DNA of 60,568 nucleotides from Bradyrhizobium genosp. SA-3 (GTDB taxonomy: Bacteria > Pseudomonadota > Alphaproteobacteria > Rhizobiales > Xanthobacteraceae): assembly GCF_004212635.1 (NCBI RefSeq), contig NZ_PSRT01000042.1, positions 1 to 60,568 on the forward strand, written 5' to 3'. How positions within the stretch are numbered: position 1 is the first letter of the stretch; every line of letters starts with the position of its first letter. The notes under the pieces are model-generated. The model was given only the letters and a program-made list of their open reading frames with translations. It searched no databases and was not told where the DNA came from. Position numbers and translations under genes: made by a program. Below are positions 47,145 through 55,080 of this stretch, piece by piece.

Positions 47145-49022
47145 GTGCGGACAATAATTCTGGATTTCGAAACTTATTACGACAAGGAGTACTCGCTCCG
47201 CAAAATGACGCCGGTGGAGTACGCGCTCGATCCGCGTTTTGAAAACATCCTTTGCGCCGTCAAGGAGGGCTGGCCAAGCAACCAGCCGACCTACTACGTC
47301 GATGGCGCCGACTTCGATAAGTGGGTGAAGGACGCTGCGCTCGAGAGATCAGCAGTAGTCTCCCACAACGCGCTCTTCGACATGTGCGTCCTCGCGTGGC
47401 GCTACGGCATCGTGCCGCGCCTCATGATCGACACGCTGGGCATCTCGCGCGCGATGCTTGGCTACAAGCTCCCTCGCCTCTCGCTGGAGGCCGTCGCGCG
47501 GCACCTGGGGCTCGGCGTAAAGGGCAACACTGTTCACAACGTCATCGGCATGAACCGCGACGCGATCAAAGCCGCGGGCCTCTGGGACAGCTACGCCAGC
47601 TACTCCATGAACGACGCTGATCTGTGCGCCGGCATCTACGACACCCTCGTACGCTCGGGCGGTTTCCCCATCAAAGAGCTGGCGATCCAGGACATGGTGC
47701 TGCGCTGTGCCATCCAGCCGAAATTCCTGCTCGACCAAAACACCCTCACAGAGCACCTGGCCGAAGTCCGCGCGAAGAAGGATCAGCTGATGGCACAAGC
47801 CATGCTGGTCGGCGCCGGCGGCAAAAGCGACCTGATGTCGAACGACAAGTTCGCCGAGTTACTTCGCCAGGTAGGCTGCGAACCACCCACCAAGATCTCG
47901 ATCCGAACGGGACAGGAGACTTATGCTTTTGCGAAAACCGACAAAGAGTTCATCGCGCTCGAAGAGCACCCGAATCCGGCCGTGCAAGTCCTGGTGGCTG
48001 CCCGCGCCGGTCACAAGTCCACGTTGGAGGAATCCCGCTGCGAGCGCCTGCTGAAGATCTCGCAGCTGACCTGGCCGGGCAATCAACAAGGGTTGATGCC
48101 GATCCCGCTGCGCTACGGCGGTGCCCACACGCACCGCCTCAGCGGCGATTGGAAGTTGAACATGCAGAATCTCCCACGGGGAGGAAAGCTGCGGCGCGCA
48201 CTCATCGCACCACCCAACCATACGATCCTCACGATCGACGCCTCCCAGATCGAGGCACGCATTGTTGCATGGCTGTGCGGACAAGACGATTTGGTCGCAC
48301 AGTTCGCCGGCGGCGAAGATGTCTATTCGTCTTTCGCTTCGGACGTTTTTGGTTACGAGGTGCATAAAAAGACGCACCCTAGCGAAAGGTTCATGGGAAA
48401 GACCGGCATTCTTGGGCTTGGTTTCCAGGTGGGAGGAGCGAAGTTCCAAAACACCGTCGAGGTGCAGAGCGTTTTGCAGCTCGGTCAAAAGATCGAGATG
48501 CCGCTTGAGGAAGCGTTCCGCGTCGTTCAGATGTACCGGAGGAAATACTCCCGCATCTCAGCGACTTGGGGGCTCCTTCAGACGCTGGGAATTCCCGTCC
48601 TCGCCGGCAACGGTGCGACCTTCTCGATCGGCCCATGCGTCTTCGAAAAGGGAGCCGTAGCGCTCCCCAGTGGCTTGAAGCTGTTCTACCACGATCTCCA
48701 CCAAGAGAGCGGTGATCGCGGCATGCAGTGGGTTTTCACCTACGGAGGTGAGACCCAGAAGCTGTACGGCGGAAAACTCCTAGAGAACATCGTACAGGCG
48801 CTCGCGCGCATCATCACGATGGATGCCGCGCTGCGAATACAGAGGCGGATCGCCCTCGGCATGCAGGTGCACGACGAGCTCGTGTACTGCGTCCCCAACG
48901 ATCGCCTCGAGGAAATCAAGCATATCGTCCTGGAAGAGATGCGACGCCGCCCGGACTGGGCGCCAACCTTGCCGTTGGAAGCGGAGGTCGGCACTGGCCC
49001 ATCGTATGGCGACGCTAAATAA
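47145..49022 (+). CDS. Family A DNA polymerase
   Basis: 625 residues from GTG 47145 (AGGA upstream; GTG 47124 also open). The N-terminal 3'-5' exonuclease has LDFETYYD (Asp7, Glu9). Polymerase motif A is TIDASQIEAR near 364; motif B GKTGILGLGFQVGG near 418; motif C MQVHDELVY near 574. No 5' nuclease. It replicates the phage genome with the primase-helicase at 56120. Dispersed repeat variants occur inside the gene (47857). Confidence 0.9.
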   Translation: MRTIILDFETYYDKEYSLRKMTPVEYALDPRFENILCAVKEGWPSNQPTYYVDGADFDKWVKDAALERSAVVSHNALFDMCVLAWRYGIVPRLMIDTLGISRAMLGYKLPRLSLEAVARHLGLGVKGNTVHNVIGMNRDAIKAAGLWDSYASYSMNDADLCAGIYDTLVRSGGFPIKELAIQDMVLRCAIQPKFLLDQNTLTEHLAEVRAKKDQLMAQAMLVGAGGKSDLMSNDKFAELLRQVGCEPPTKISIRTGQETYAFAKTDKEFIALEEHPNPAVQVLVAARAGHKSTLEESRCERLLKISQLTWPGNQQGLMPIPLRYGGAHTHRLSGDWKLNMQNLPRGGKLRRALIAPPNHTILTIDASQIEARIVAWLCGQDDLVAQFAGGEDVYSSFASDVFGYEVHKKTHPSERFMGKTGILGLGFQVGGAKFQNTVEVQSVLQLGQKIEMPLEEAFRVVQMYRRKYSRISATWGLLQTLGIPVLAGNGATFSIGPCVFEKGAVALPSGLKLFYHDLHQESGDRGMQWVFTYGGETQKLYGGKLLENIVQALARIITMDAALRIQRRIALGMQVHDELVYCVPNDRLEEIKHIVLEEMRRRPDWAPTLPLEAEVGTGPSYGDAK

Positions 49023-49040
49023 CCCCACGAGGTTACCGTC

Positions 49041-49439
49041 ATGCCAAGTCGAGTTCCACTCGCGCATACGCGAGAGCGTCATACTATTGCGAAGCTGTTC
49101 ATAGATCTAACTGTCGAGATGCGCATGTCGTTGTTCGGCGATCAAACGGTGCGACGAGACACAGGGATCGGCACGCTGTTGATGGTGGGCGCTGCGGTCG
49201 TGGTCGGACACGCAGAAGCGCGCCCGATGAACGCCACCAAGATCTCGCTCTACGTCAATCTGCCGCGCTCCACAGTTCAGCGAAAGCTGGATCAGTTGCA
49301 ACAGCTCGGCGTGATCGTACGTCGCGGCAATGCCTATTGCCTCTCACCATCACGGGCGGGGAACATCCCCCCGGAGTACGTGAAACGCTCAGCCCGTATA
49401 ATCACGGAAGCAGCGAAGCGGCTAACGCGCGAAGTGTAG
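49041..49439 (+). CDS. Winged-helix regulator
   Basis: 132 residues. The C-terminal winged helix MNATKISLYVNLPRSTVQRK then LDQLQQLGVIVRRGNAYCLS is MarR-like. A small regulator candidate for the replication genes or lysogeny. Preceded by GAGGTTACC. Confidence 0.65.
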   Translation: MPSRVPLAHTRERHTIAKLFIDLTVEMRMSLFGDQTVRRDTGIGTLLMVGAAVVVGHAEARPMNATKISLYVNLPRSTVQRKLDQLQQLGVIVRRGNAYCLSPSRAGNIPPEYVKRSARIITEAAKRLTREV

Positions 49440-49723
49440 CTTCTTAGCAATAGGCGAAACCACCTCTTCGACATTTTGGGCACACGCGATGGTGGAATGC
49501 CCATTTTGGCTTCCGTGCTGTCAACCACAAGGATTAATCTACAGCGCGACTTTAAACGCTCACGTAACCTCCAAGAAACCCCCGTGAAACCATTGAAATA
49601 TTTGAGGAATTTCTGCGCGACAGTGTTGACTTCGTTCCGCAGTTGACTCATTTAATCTTGTAACCTTCGCGTGAAGTTATCCTGAACCAGGGTCAAAACT
49701 CCAACCAAAGCAAGTAGCATCAC
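49440..49723. promoter_or_regulatory. 284-bp spacer, probable promoter region
   Basis: AT-richer than its surroundings, no gene. TTGACT occurs at ~49627 and ~49643. A TAATCTTG/TTAATC stretch follows, but no -10 at standard spacing could be fixed. A promoter for the second replication block is likely here. Confidence 0.4.
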
Positions 49724-50155
49724 ATGCGCCCCACAACGGCTCCCCTCCCCTCTGACAACGACGAGACGACCCAGCTTCGGACACGTATTCGGGATTTGGA
49801 ATTGGCGCTCGGCCAGCGCGACGAGAGCCTGGCCGCAACGTTCCGCCTGACGCCGGTGCTGAACAATCTGATGGGGCTGTTGATGAACGTGCCGGTGGTG
49901 ACGCCGGAGATGATCCGCCAACGCCTCGAGATCGCGCCCGATGCCAAGGTCGCCGCGCATCGTCTGCGCAAGCATCTGGAGCCGTGGCAGATCAAGATCC
50001 AGTCGCGCCGCAACGTCGGCTACTGGATCGAGGACGAGGACAAGCTGCGCGTTCGCGAACTCATCCGCCAGAAGATGGCGGGTCAGATGGTTACCCCCGA
50101 GGTAGTCGTCGACAACGAGCTTGCGGCAGAGGGCGACGACGAGACCGCCGAGTAA
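49724..50155 (+). CDS. Winged-helix-like DNA-binding protein
   Basis: 143 residues. Coiled N-terminus (TQLRTRIRDLELALGQRDES). The C-terminal AAHRLRKHLEPWQIKIQSRR then NVGYWIEDED resembles the OmpR-type wing (RGxGYxL). Likely transcription regulator. It ends before a strong terminator. Confidence 0.6.
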   Translation: MRPTTAPLPSDNDETTQLRTRIRDLELALGQRDESLAATFRLTPVLNNLMGLLMNVPVVTPEMIRQRLEIAPDAKVAAHRLRKHLEPWQIKIQSRRNVGYWIEDEDKLRVRELIRQKMAGQMVTPEVVVDNELAAEGDDETAE

Positions 50156-50174
50156 TTCGGTTCCTCCCTGACTA

Positions 50175-50206
50175 CCCGGTGCGGAATTTCCGCACCGGGA
50201 ATTTTT
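50175..50206 (+). terminator. Rho-independent terminator
   Basis: CCCGGTGCGG (50175-50184) and CCGCACCGGG (50190-50199), 10 perfect pairs, 5-base loop, then AATTTTT (50200-50206). Forward-oriented, between the regulator and the dCMP deaminase. Confidence 0.85.
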
Positions 50207-50225
50207 CCGCCCAGAGGACAGAGTT

Positions 50226-50702
50226 ATGGAATATTTTCGGGATACCGAAAGCTCTTTGTCGAGTGACTGGACTGCGCGCTTTTTGGACATCGCGCGCGTC
50301 GTCGCGGGCTGGAGCAAAGACCCCGGCCATAAAGTCGGTGCGGTCCTTGTAAGGCCCAACCGCACCATCGTGAGCGTCGGCTACAACGGCTTCCCGCGCG
50401 GCACCGACGACTACCATCAGCTGCTCAACGATCGCGACACCAAGCTGAAGCGCACGGTCCATGCGGAGGTGAACGCGATCATTACCGCCGGCGAGAAGCT
50501 GGACGGCTGCACGCTCTACGTAACTCCCCTGTACCCTTGCGCCTCGTGCGCCGGGATCATCATCCAGAGCGGCATCCGCAAGGTCGTCGCCGAGATGGCG
50601 CACGACGTGCCCGATCGATGGGCGGAAGATTTCAAAGCGGCTGCGCGAATGTTTCGCGAGGCTGGGCTCGACGTCGAGCTCGTGCGGAAGGAGCGCGTCT
50701 AG
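50226..50702 (+). CDS. dCMP deaminase
   Basis: 158 residues. Zinc site HAEVNAI (~79) and PCASCAG (~104) plus GYNGFPRGTDDYHQ are typical of deoxycytidylate deaminases. It makes dUMP for dTMP synthesis. GGAG near its 3' end serves the next gene, which starts in its stop (TAGTG). Confidence 0.85.
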   Translation: MEYFRDTESSLSSDWTARFLDIARVVAGWSKDPGHKVGAVLVRPNRTIVSVGYNGFPRGTDDYHQLLNDRDTKLKRTVHAEVNAIITAGEKLDGCTLYVTPLYPCASCAGIIIQSGIRKVVAEMAHDVPDRWAEDFKAAARMFREAGLDVELVRKERV

Positions 50703-51091
50703 TGGCTTTCCCTTCGCATCAGGACAAGCTTTATCAGGAGTATTTGCGCATGAGCATTCTCGGTGGTGGCAGCTCGGGACTCGGCGCGCTCCCTTGGCCG
50801 CCGTCGGCACAACAGCAGGCGCCCGTCTACCATCCGTGGGGCGTCCCGCAGGCGAACTTCAAGCACGCGCCGGAGAACATGCGCGCCGCTCTAGCGATCC
50901 GCATGGGCTGGAACGTCAATCAGACGGGCTTGAAGTATTTCGAATACTGCGAGCCGCGAAAGCTCGACGCCGAAAAGGCAGTCGTGTTCGTCATCCACGA
51001 AGGTAAGGCGCTGGCGATCGAGGATGATCTGAATCTCTTCCCGAGCGACGCGCTCGTCACGCAGCTGCGGCTCCTGCAGGACACCAAGTGA
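50702..51091 (+). CDS. Small protein, FPSDxMIAQ family
   Basis: 129 residues from GTG 50702 (GGAG six bases upstream; TAGTG coupling). ATG 50750 with AGGAG is an alternative. The C-terminal half: AVVFVIHEGKALAIEDDLNL then FPSDALVTQLRLL, the family signature. Unknown function. Confidence 0.6.
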   Translation: MAFPSHQDKLYQEYLRMSILGGGSSGLGALPWPPSAQQQAPVYHPWGVPQANFKHAPENMRAALAIRMGWNVNQTGLKYFEYCEPRKLDAEKAVVFVIHEGKALAIEDDLNLFPSDALVTQLRLLQDTK

Positions 51092-51159
51092 TGCTCCTGC
51101 TCATCTACTTCGCCGTGGTTCTCGACGCACATCAGAACATGTTTTGGAGAATGAAATGA
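51091..51159 (+). CDS. 22-residue hydrophobic peptide
   Basis: ATG 51091 overlaps the upstream TGA (TGATG) and its own TGA overlaps the next ATG (ATGA). Sequence begins MLLLIYFAVVLDAHQ. Might be a leader peptide for the lipoprotein gene. Low to moderate confidence. Confidence 0.4.
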   Translation: MLLLIYFAVVLDAHQNMFWRMK

Positions 51160-51530
51160 AGGCCGCATATATCGCAATCGCTCTGCTCGGAGCTGTTACC
51201 CTCGCGGGTTGCGACGACGCGCAAATCGCTTCAGAGAACCTGTCCAAGGCAGCGGACAATTTTGAGATTAACCGCCGGATCGTTTTCTACAACGGCATCA
51301 GCGGTGAATATATCCTGACCATCGAGGGCCTCTGCTCCCAGCAGCCCGACGGTCGGAAGCTCGCCGTGATTTGCAAAACCGGGCCGAGCTCCTTCAAGAA
51401 ACACTTTCTCGGCTTGTCCGACAACGTGACCTACTTCTCGGAGCAGATCGATGCGGCCCAGGCGAGTGCCTACCACTACCGCGTGATCTTCAAGCCGGCG
51501 GCGATCATCCCCAACGTGGAAGTTCGCTAA
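51156..51530 (+). CDS. Beta-sandwich lipoprotein
   Basis: 124 residues. Signal peptide with lipobox VTLAGC (Cys ~19). The mature region FEINRRIVFYNGISGEYILT then KKHFLGLSDNVTYFSEQIDA matches a widespread phage lipoprotein family annotated as beta-sandwich. Asp at +2 suggests inner-membrane retention. A superinfection-exclusion role has been suggested for phage lipoproteins generally; not shown for this one. Confidence 0.75.
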   Translation: MKAAYIAIALLGAVTLAGCDDAQIASENLSKAADNFEINRRIVFYNGISGEYILTIEGLCSQQPDGRKLAVICKTGPSSFKKHFLGLSDNVTYFSEQIDAAQASAYHYRVIFKPAAIIPNVEVR

Positions 51531-52243
51531 TGAATGTCGCCGTCAAGCCCTTCGCGTGGAGCTACTCGCGCCTCAAGAACTTCGAAACGTGCCCGAAGAG
51601 GCACTGGCATGTTGATATCAACCGGGATGTCAAGGAAGAGGAGGGCGAGGCCCTGCTCTGGGGCAACGAGGTCCACAAGGCGATCGAGAACCGGATCGCC
51701 AAGAACACGCCCCTGCCCCACGGCATGGACCCCTTCGAGAAGTGGGTGCAGAAGGTCGTTACCGGCCAAGGTAATCCTGGCGTGCAAGTGCTGGTCGAAC
51801 AGCAGCTCGCCATCAACGCCAACTTCGGCAGGACCGCGTGGTTTCCGAGTGACGCTAAGCGTGCCGGCACTGGCAATCCATGGTTCAGGGCAAAGGGCGA
51901 CGTCATCAAGATCGCGGGGCCAGTGGCGTTGATCGTCGACTGGAAAACCGGGAAGCCACTCGAGGATTCGCAACAGCTGGCGCTGATGGCGGCCTGCGTG
52001 TTCGCCCACTATCCCGAAGTCATGAAGGTCCGCAGCCTATTCGTTTGGCTCAAACACGACTGCGAGACCAAGGAAGATTTTCACCGCAACGACATGGCAG
52101 CGATGTGGAAACATCTGTGGCCGCGCATCGAGACCCTCAAACATGCCCACGACACAACGACGTACCCGGCGAAACCCGGCCCGCTCTGCCGCCGCTACTG
52201 CCCGGTCTCAGCCTGCCCCCACCACGGAGAGAGCAGCTGGTGA
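51530..52243 (+). CDS. Cas4/AddB-like PD-(D/E)XK nuclease with Fe-S cysteines
   Basis: 237 residues from ATG 51530 (TAATG). NFETCPKRHWHVD (first Cys), GNEVHKAIE (His), VALIVDWKTGK (Asp, Lys of the active site) and C-terminal LCRRYCPVSACPHHG (three Cys) form the 4Fe-4S plus nuclease layout. Phage relatives act in recombination or end processing. TTACC-GGCCAA-GGTAA repeat within at 51759-51774. Confidence 0.8.
   Translation: MNVAVKPFAWSYSRLKNFETCPKRHWHVDINRDVKEEEGEALLWGNEVHKAIENRIAKNTPLPHGMDPFEKWVQKVVTGQGNPGVQVLVEQQLAINANFGRTAWFPSDAKRAGTGNPWFRAKGDVIKIAGPVALIVDWKTGKPLEDSQQLALMAACVFAHYPEVMKVRSLFVWLKHDCETKEDFHRNDMAAMWKHLWPRIETLKHAHDTTTYPAKPGPLCRRYCPVSACPHHGESSW
51759..51774. repeat. Dispersed inverted repeat in nuclease gene
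   Basis: TTACC (51759-51763) and GGTAA (51770-51774) around GGCCAA, in the frame giving VTGQGN. Intragenic member. Confidence 0.65.
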
Positions 52244-52256
52244 CAGTTGGCGCTGG

Positions 52257-52463
52257 ATGGCGGACGGAGAGATCATGTTGCGGTCGCATCTTCCGCCGGA
52301 CACGCCGCTCAAATTGACGCGGGTATTCGAAGCTGAGACTCGCCAATGGAAAGTGCTCGTGCAGTTCGTCCGCGAGAACGGACCCCCGGTCCTGATCGGC
52401 AGCGAGCCGCTCGAAGACTTCCCGAGCGAGCTGATGATCGCTCAAGCGATGCTGGTGGCGTGA
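52257..52463 (+). CDS. Small protein, FPSDxMIAQ family
   Basis: 68 residues from ATG 52257; ATG 52275 with GGAGAG is an alternative. QWKVLVQFVRENGPPVLIGS and then PLEDFPSELMIAQAMLVA. TGATG-coupled to the next paralog. Confidence 0.6.
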   Translation: MADGEIMLRSHLPPDTPLKLTRVFEAETRQWKVLVQFVRENGPPVLIGSEPLEDFPSELMIAQAMLVA

Positions 52464-52795
52464 TGGTGGACTATCGCGGCATCCTGCGCGCGGCTGAGAC
52501 CGCAACGGTGGACCCGTCCCTGCCTGAGAAGACCCAGCGGGAGCAGGAGGCCGGCCGTGCACGGATCATGCAGAACCTGCGCGCGAGCGTCGTAGACGTC
52601 GGGATGGACGAGCTGCAGAGGCGCTTCGGTAAGCGCAGCGTGCCGACCGGTGGCTTGCGATTTGTCGCTGAGGCTAATCGCTGGATGGTCGACGTCGTGG
52701 TGCACACGGCGGCGAGGCGCGTGATGCAGTTCGAAGACGAGCTTCTGGAATTTCCGAGCGATCACATGATCGCACAAGTCGCACTGGTGGTGTGA
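52463..52795 (+). CDS. Small protein, FPSDxMIAQ family
   Basis: 110 residues. Helical N-terminus (EKTQREQEAGRARIMQNLRA) and WMVDVVVHTAARRVMQFEDE then LLEFPSDHMIAQVALVV. It is a tandem paralog of the preceding gene. TGATG with the nuclease gene. Confidence 0.6.
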   Translation: MVDYRGILRAAETATVDPSLPEKTQREQEAGRARIMQNLRASVVDVGMDELQRRFGKRSVPTGGLRFVAEANRWMVDVVVHTAARRVMQFEDELLEFPSDHMIAQVALVV

Positions 52796-53295
52796 TGGGC
52801 AAGGGCAACACCCCGGAGGGTCGCGTCAAAGGCGCGGTGAACAAGGTGCTCGCCCGTTACCCCGAGAGTTACCGCTACATGCCCGTGCCTTATGGGTATG
52901 GCCTGAGCTCGCTGGATTTTTTGATCTGCCATTACGGGCAGTTCATCGCCATCGAAACCAAGGCGCCTGGCGAGAAGCCCACCGCGCGCCAGGAGAAGAT
53001 CATCGCCGAGATCGAGCACGCCGGAGGGCGCGTATTCGTGATCGACGGCCAGCCGCCACAATTAGCGGAGCTGGAAGCGTTTCTCGAGCAGGTAAAGAAT
53101 GCAAGTTCAGATCAGTGCGAAACACAAGATGCTGGCGGTGCCCGTAGCGGAAAACCTCCAAAATCTTTTCCCCGCGGCAAAGCAAATTCAATTCGCCGGA
53201 GCCCCGCATTTACTCCTGCCGCATCAGCCGACGGAGACGTTCCTGCTGCGGCGTCTGGGCTACGAGGTACCGGCACCGATCCTGACGCACTATGA
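52795..53295 (+). CDS. VRR-NUC domain nuclease
   Basis: 166 residues from ATG 52795 (GTG 52792 adjacent). Residues ~5-100: PEGRVKGAVNKVLARYPESY, LDFLICHYGQFIAIETKAPG (Asp, Glu, Lys) and ARQEKIIAEIEHAGGRVFVI, the VRR-NUC active site. The last ~65 residues overlap the helicase gene in another frame (197 bases) and look low-complexity, so the ancestral stop may have been lost. Structure-specific nuclease in replication/recombination. Confidence 0.8.
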   Translation: MGKGNTPEGRVKGAVNKVLARYPESYRYMPVPYGYGLSSLDFLICHYGQFIAIETKAPGEKPTARQEKIIAEIEHAGGRVFVIDGQPPQLAELEAFLEQVKNASSDQCETQDAGGARSGKPPKSFPRGKANSIRRSPAFTPAASADGDVPAAASGLRGTGTDPDAL

Positions 53296-54667
53296 TTGGC
53301 GGAATGGCTCGCCGTTCAACTCCCAGAAGAGCACGGCGGCCCTCCTGACCCTCGAGCAGCGCGCGTATGTCTTGAATGGCATGGGCACCGGCAAGACCAA
53401 GAGTGCGTTGTGGGCCTGGGATTACCTGCGAAGTAACAACGTCTGCGGCAAGCTGCTGGTGTCAGCGCCACTGTCGACGCTGAGCTTCACCTGGGCGCGG
53501 GAGATCTTCAACACGCTTCCTGGGCGCAAATGCGCCGTGCTCCACGGCACCAAGAAGCAGCGGCTACAGAAGCTGGAAGACCCCGAAATCGAGATCTTCA
53601 TCATCAACCACGATGGCCACAAGGTCATCCTCGACGAGCTGATGGCGCGCACCGACATCAACGTGCTGTGCATCGACGAGCTCGCGGTGTTTCGCAACGG
53701 CGGATCGTCACGCACCAAAGAGATGATCAAGCTCGCCAACCGGATGGAGTGGGTGTGGGGCATGACCGGCTCGCCCATCCCGACATCGCCGACGGATGCC
53801 TGGGCGCAAGCAAAGCTGGTGACCCCCTCTCGTGTGCCGAAATACTTCGGAAGGTATCGCGAAGAGCTCATGACCAAGGTGACGGCGTTCAAGTGGCACC
53901 CGAAGCCGGACGCGGTCGACAAGGCGTACGCGACACTTCAACCCGCGGTGCGGTTTACGCTGGACGACGTGACGGAGCTCCCCGAGTGTGTCGAGCGCAC
54001 CATCGACGTCGAGATGGGCGACAAGCAGCAGAAGATCTACAAGGCGCTGGTCGACCAGTGCTACGCCGCCGTGAAGACCGAAGAGATCACCGCGGCCAAC
54101 GCCGGCGCGGTCATGATGAAGCTGCTCCAGGTCTCGACGGGCTGGGTCTACTCGAAAGATCGCAACGTCGTCGCGCTGGACAATACCAAGCGCATCGAGG
54201 CGCTGGTGGATGCGATCAGCGCGACCGACCGCAAAGTGCTGGTGTTCGTGCCGTTCAAGCATGCGCTGGCTGGCATCAGCGACGCGCTCAAGGCCGAGGA
54301 CATTGAGCACGCTTGTGTAGACGGCGACACGCCGGCCAGCGAGCGCGCGCAAATTTTCAACCTGTTCCAGAACACGTCAAAGTATCGCGTACTGGTGGCG
54401 CACCCGCAGTGCCTTGCGCACGGCATCACGCTAACGGCTGCGGACACGATCATCTGGTTTGCACCCGTCACAAGTCTCGAGATTTACGATCAGGCAAACC
54501 ACCGCATCCGGCGCGTCGGCCAGAAGCACAAGCAGCTGGTGCTGCATCTGCAGAGCACGCCGGTGGAGAAGAAAATTTATAAGATGCTCCAATCGAAGCA
54601 GCAGGTGCAAAACAAGCTGCTCAAGTTGTTCGAGGAGCACACGGATCAGACCGCCGAAGCTGCCTAA
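53099..54667 (+). CDS. SNF2-like DEAD/DEAH helicase
   Basis: 522 residues from ATG 53099. Walker A LNGMGTGKTKSALW (~93-106); DEAH-type box INVLCIDELAVFRNG; ending motifs VLVAHPQCLAHGITLTAADT and YDQANHRIRRVGQKHK (motif VI). Phage helicases of this type act in replication or recombination. The first ~60 residues overlap the extended nuclease ORF. Confidence 0.85.
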   Translation: MQVQISAKHKMLAVPVAENLQNLFPAAKQIQFAGAPHLLLPHQPTETFLLRRLGYEVPAPILTHYDWRNGSPFNSQKSTAALLTLEQRAYVLNGMGTGKTKSALWAWDYLRSNNVCGKLLVSAPLSTLSFTWAREIFNTLPGRKCAVLHGTKKQRLQKLEDPEIEIFIINHDGHKVILDELMARTDINVLCIDELAVFRNGGSSRTKEMIKLANRMEWVWGMTGSPIPTSPTDAWAQAKLVTPSRVPKYFGRYREELMTKVTAFKWHPKPDAVDKAYATLQPAVRFTLDDVTELPECVERTIDVEMGDKQQKIYKALVDQCYAAVKTEEITAANAGAVMMKLLQVSTGWVYSKDRNVVALDNTKRIEALVDAISATDRKVLVFVPFKHALAGISDALKAEDIEHACVDGDTPASERAQIFNLFQNTSKYRVLVAHPQCLAHGITLTAADTIIWFAPVTSLEIYDQANHRIRRVGQKHKQLVLHLQSTPVEKKIYKMLQSKQQVQNKLLKLFEEHTDQTAEAA

Positions 54668-54680
54668 CCTCAGAGGTAAC

Positions 54681-55064
54681 ATGACCGACATCGCGAAACG
54701 CGTTGAGCAGTTCGTCAAGCTGCGCGACATGATCAAGCAAAAGAACGACGAACATAAAAAGCTGATGAAGCCGTACAATGAGACACTCGAGCAACTCAAC
54801 GCTCTACTGTTAGCGCACCTCAACGGTCAGTCGGCAAACAGCGTCGCCACCGACGCGGGCACCGTCTACCGCACCGAGAAGAAATCCGCATCGCTGGCTG
54901 ATGCCGAAGCCTTCATGGACTTCGTGATCGCCAACGGCGCCTACGATCTCCTCGACCGCAAGGCCAACGTCACCGCGGTGGAGGACCACATCAAGGAACA
55001 CAACGCGCCTCCGCCCGGCGTGAACTTCACCAGCACGTTCACCGTCGGCGTCCGCCGAGCTTAA
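54681..55064 (+). CDS. Conserved phage protein, replication module
   Basis: 127 residues; AGAGGTAAC precedes ATG 54681. Coiled-coil N-terminus (VEQFVKLRDMIKQKNDEHKK) and SVATDAGTVYRTEKKSASLA then PPPGVNFTSTFTVGVRR. This pattern recurs near SSB/helicase genes in related phages; no biochemical role is known to me. Confidence 0.6.
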   Translation: MTDIAKRVEQFVKLRDMIKQKNDEHKKLMKPYNETLEQLNALLLAHLNGQSANSVATDAGTVYRTEKKSASLADAEAFMDFVIANGAYDLLDRKANVTAVEDHIKEHNAPPPGVNFTSTFTVGVRRA

Positions 55065-55080
55065 AATCCAAGGAGTACCC

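Noticed and set aside
40571..50702. Base-modification pathway (MazG-like enzyme plus dCMP deaminase)
   Set aside because: No thymidylate synthase-like, hydroxymethylase, PurZ-like or DNA-glycosylating gene was recognised, so only general nucleotide-pool control is supported.
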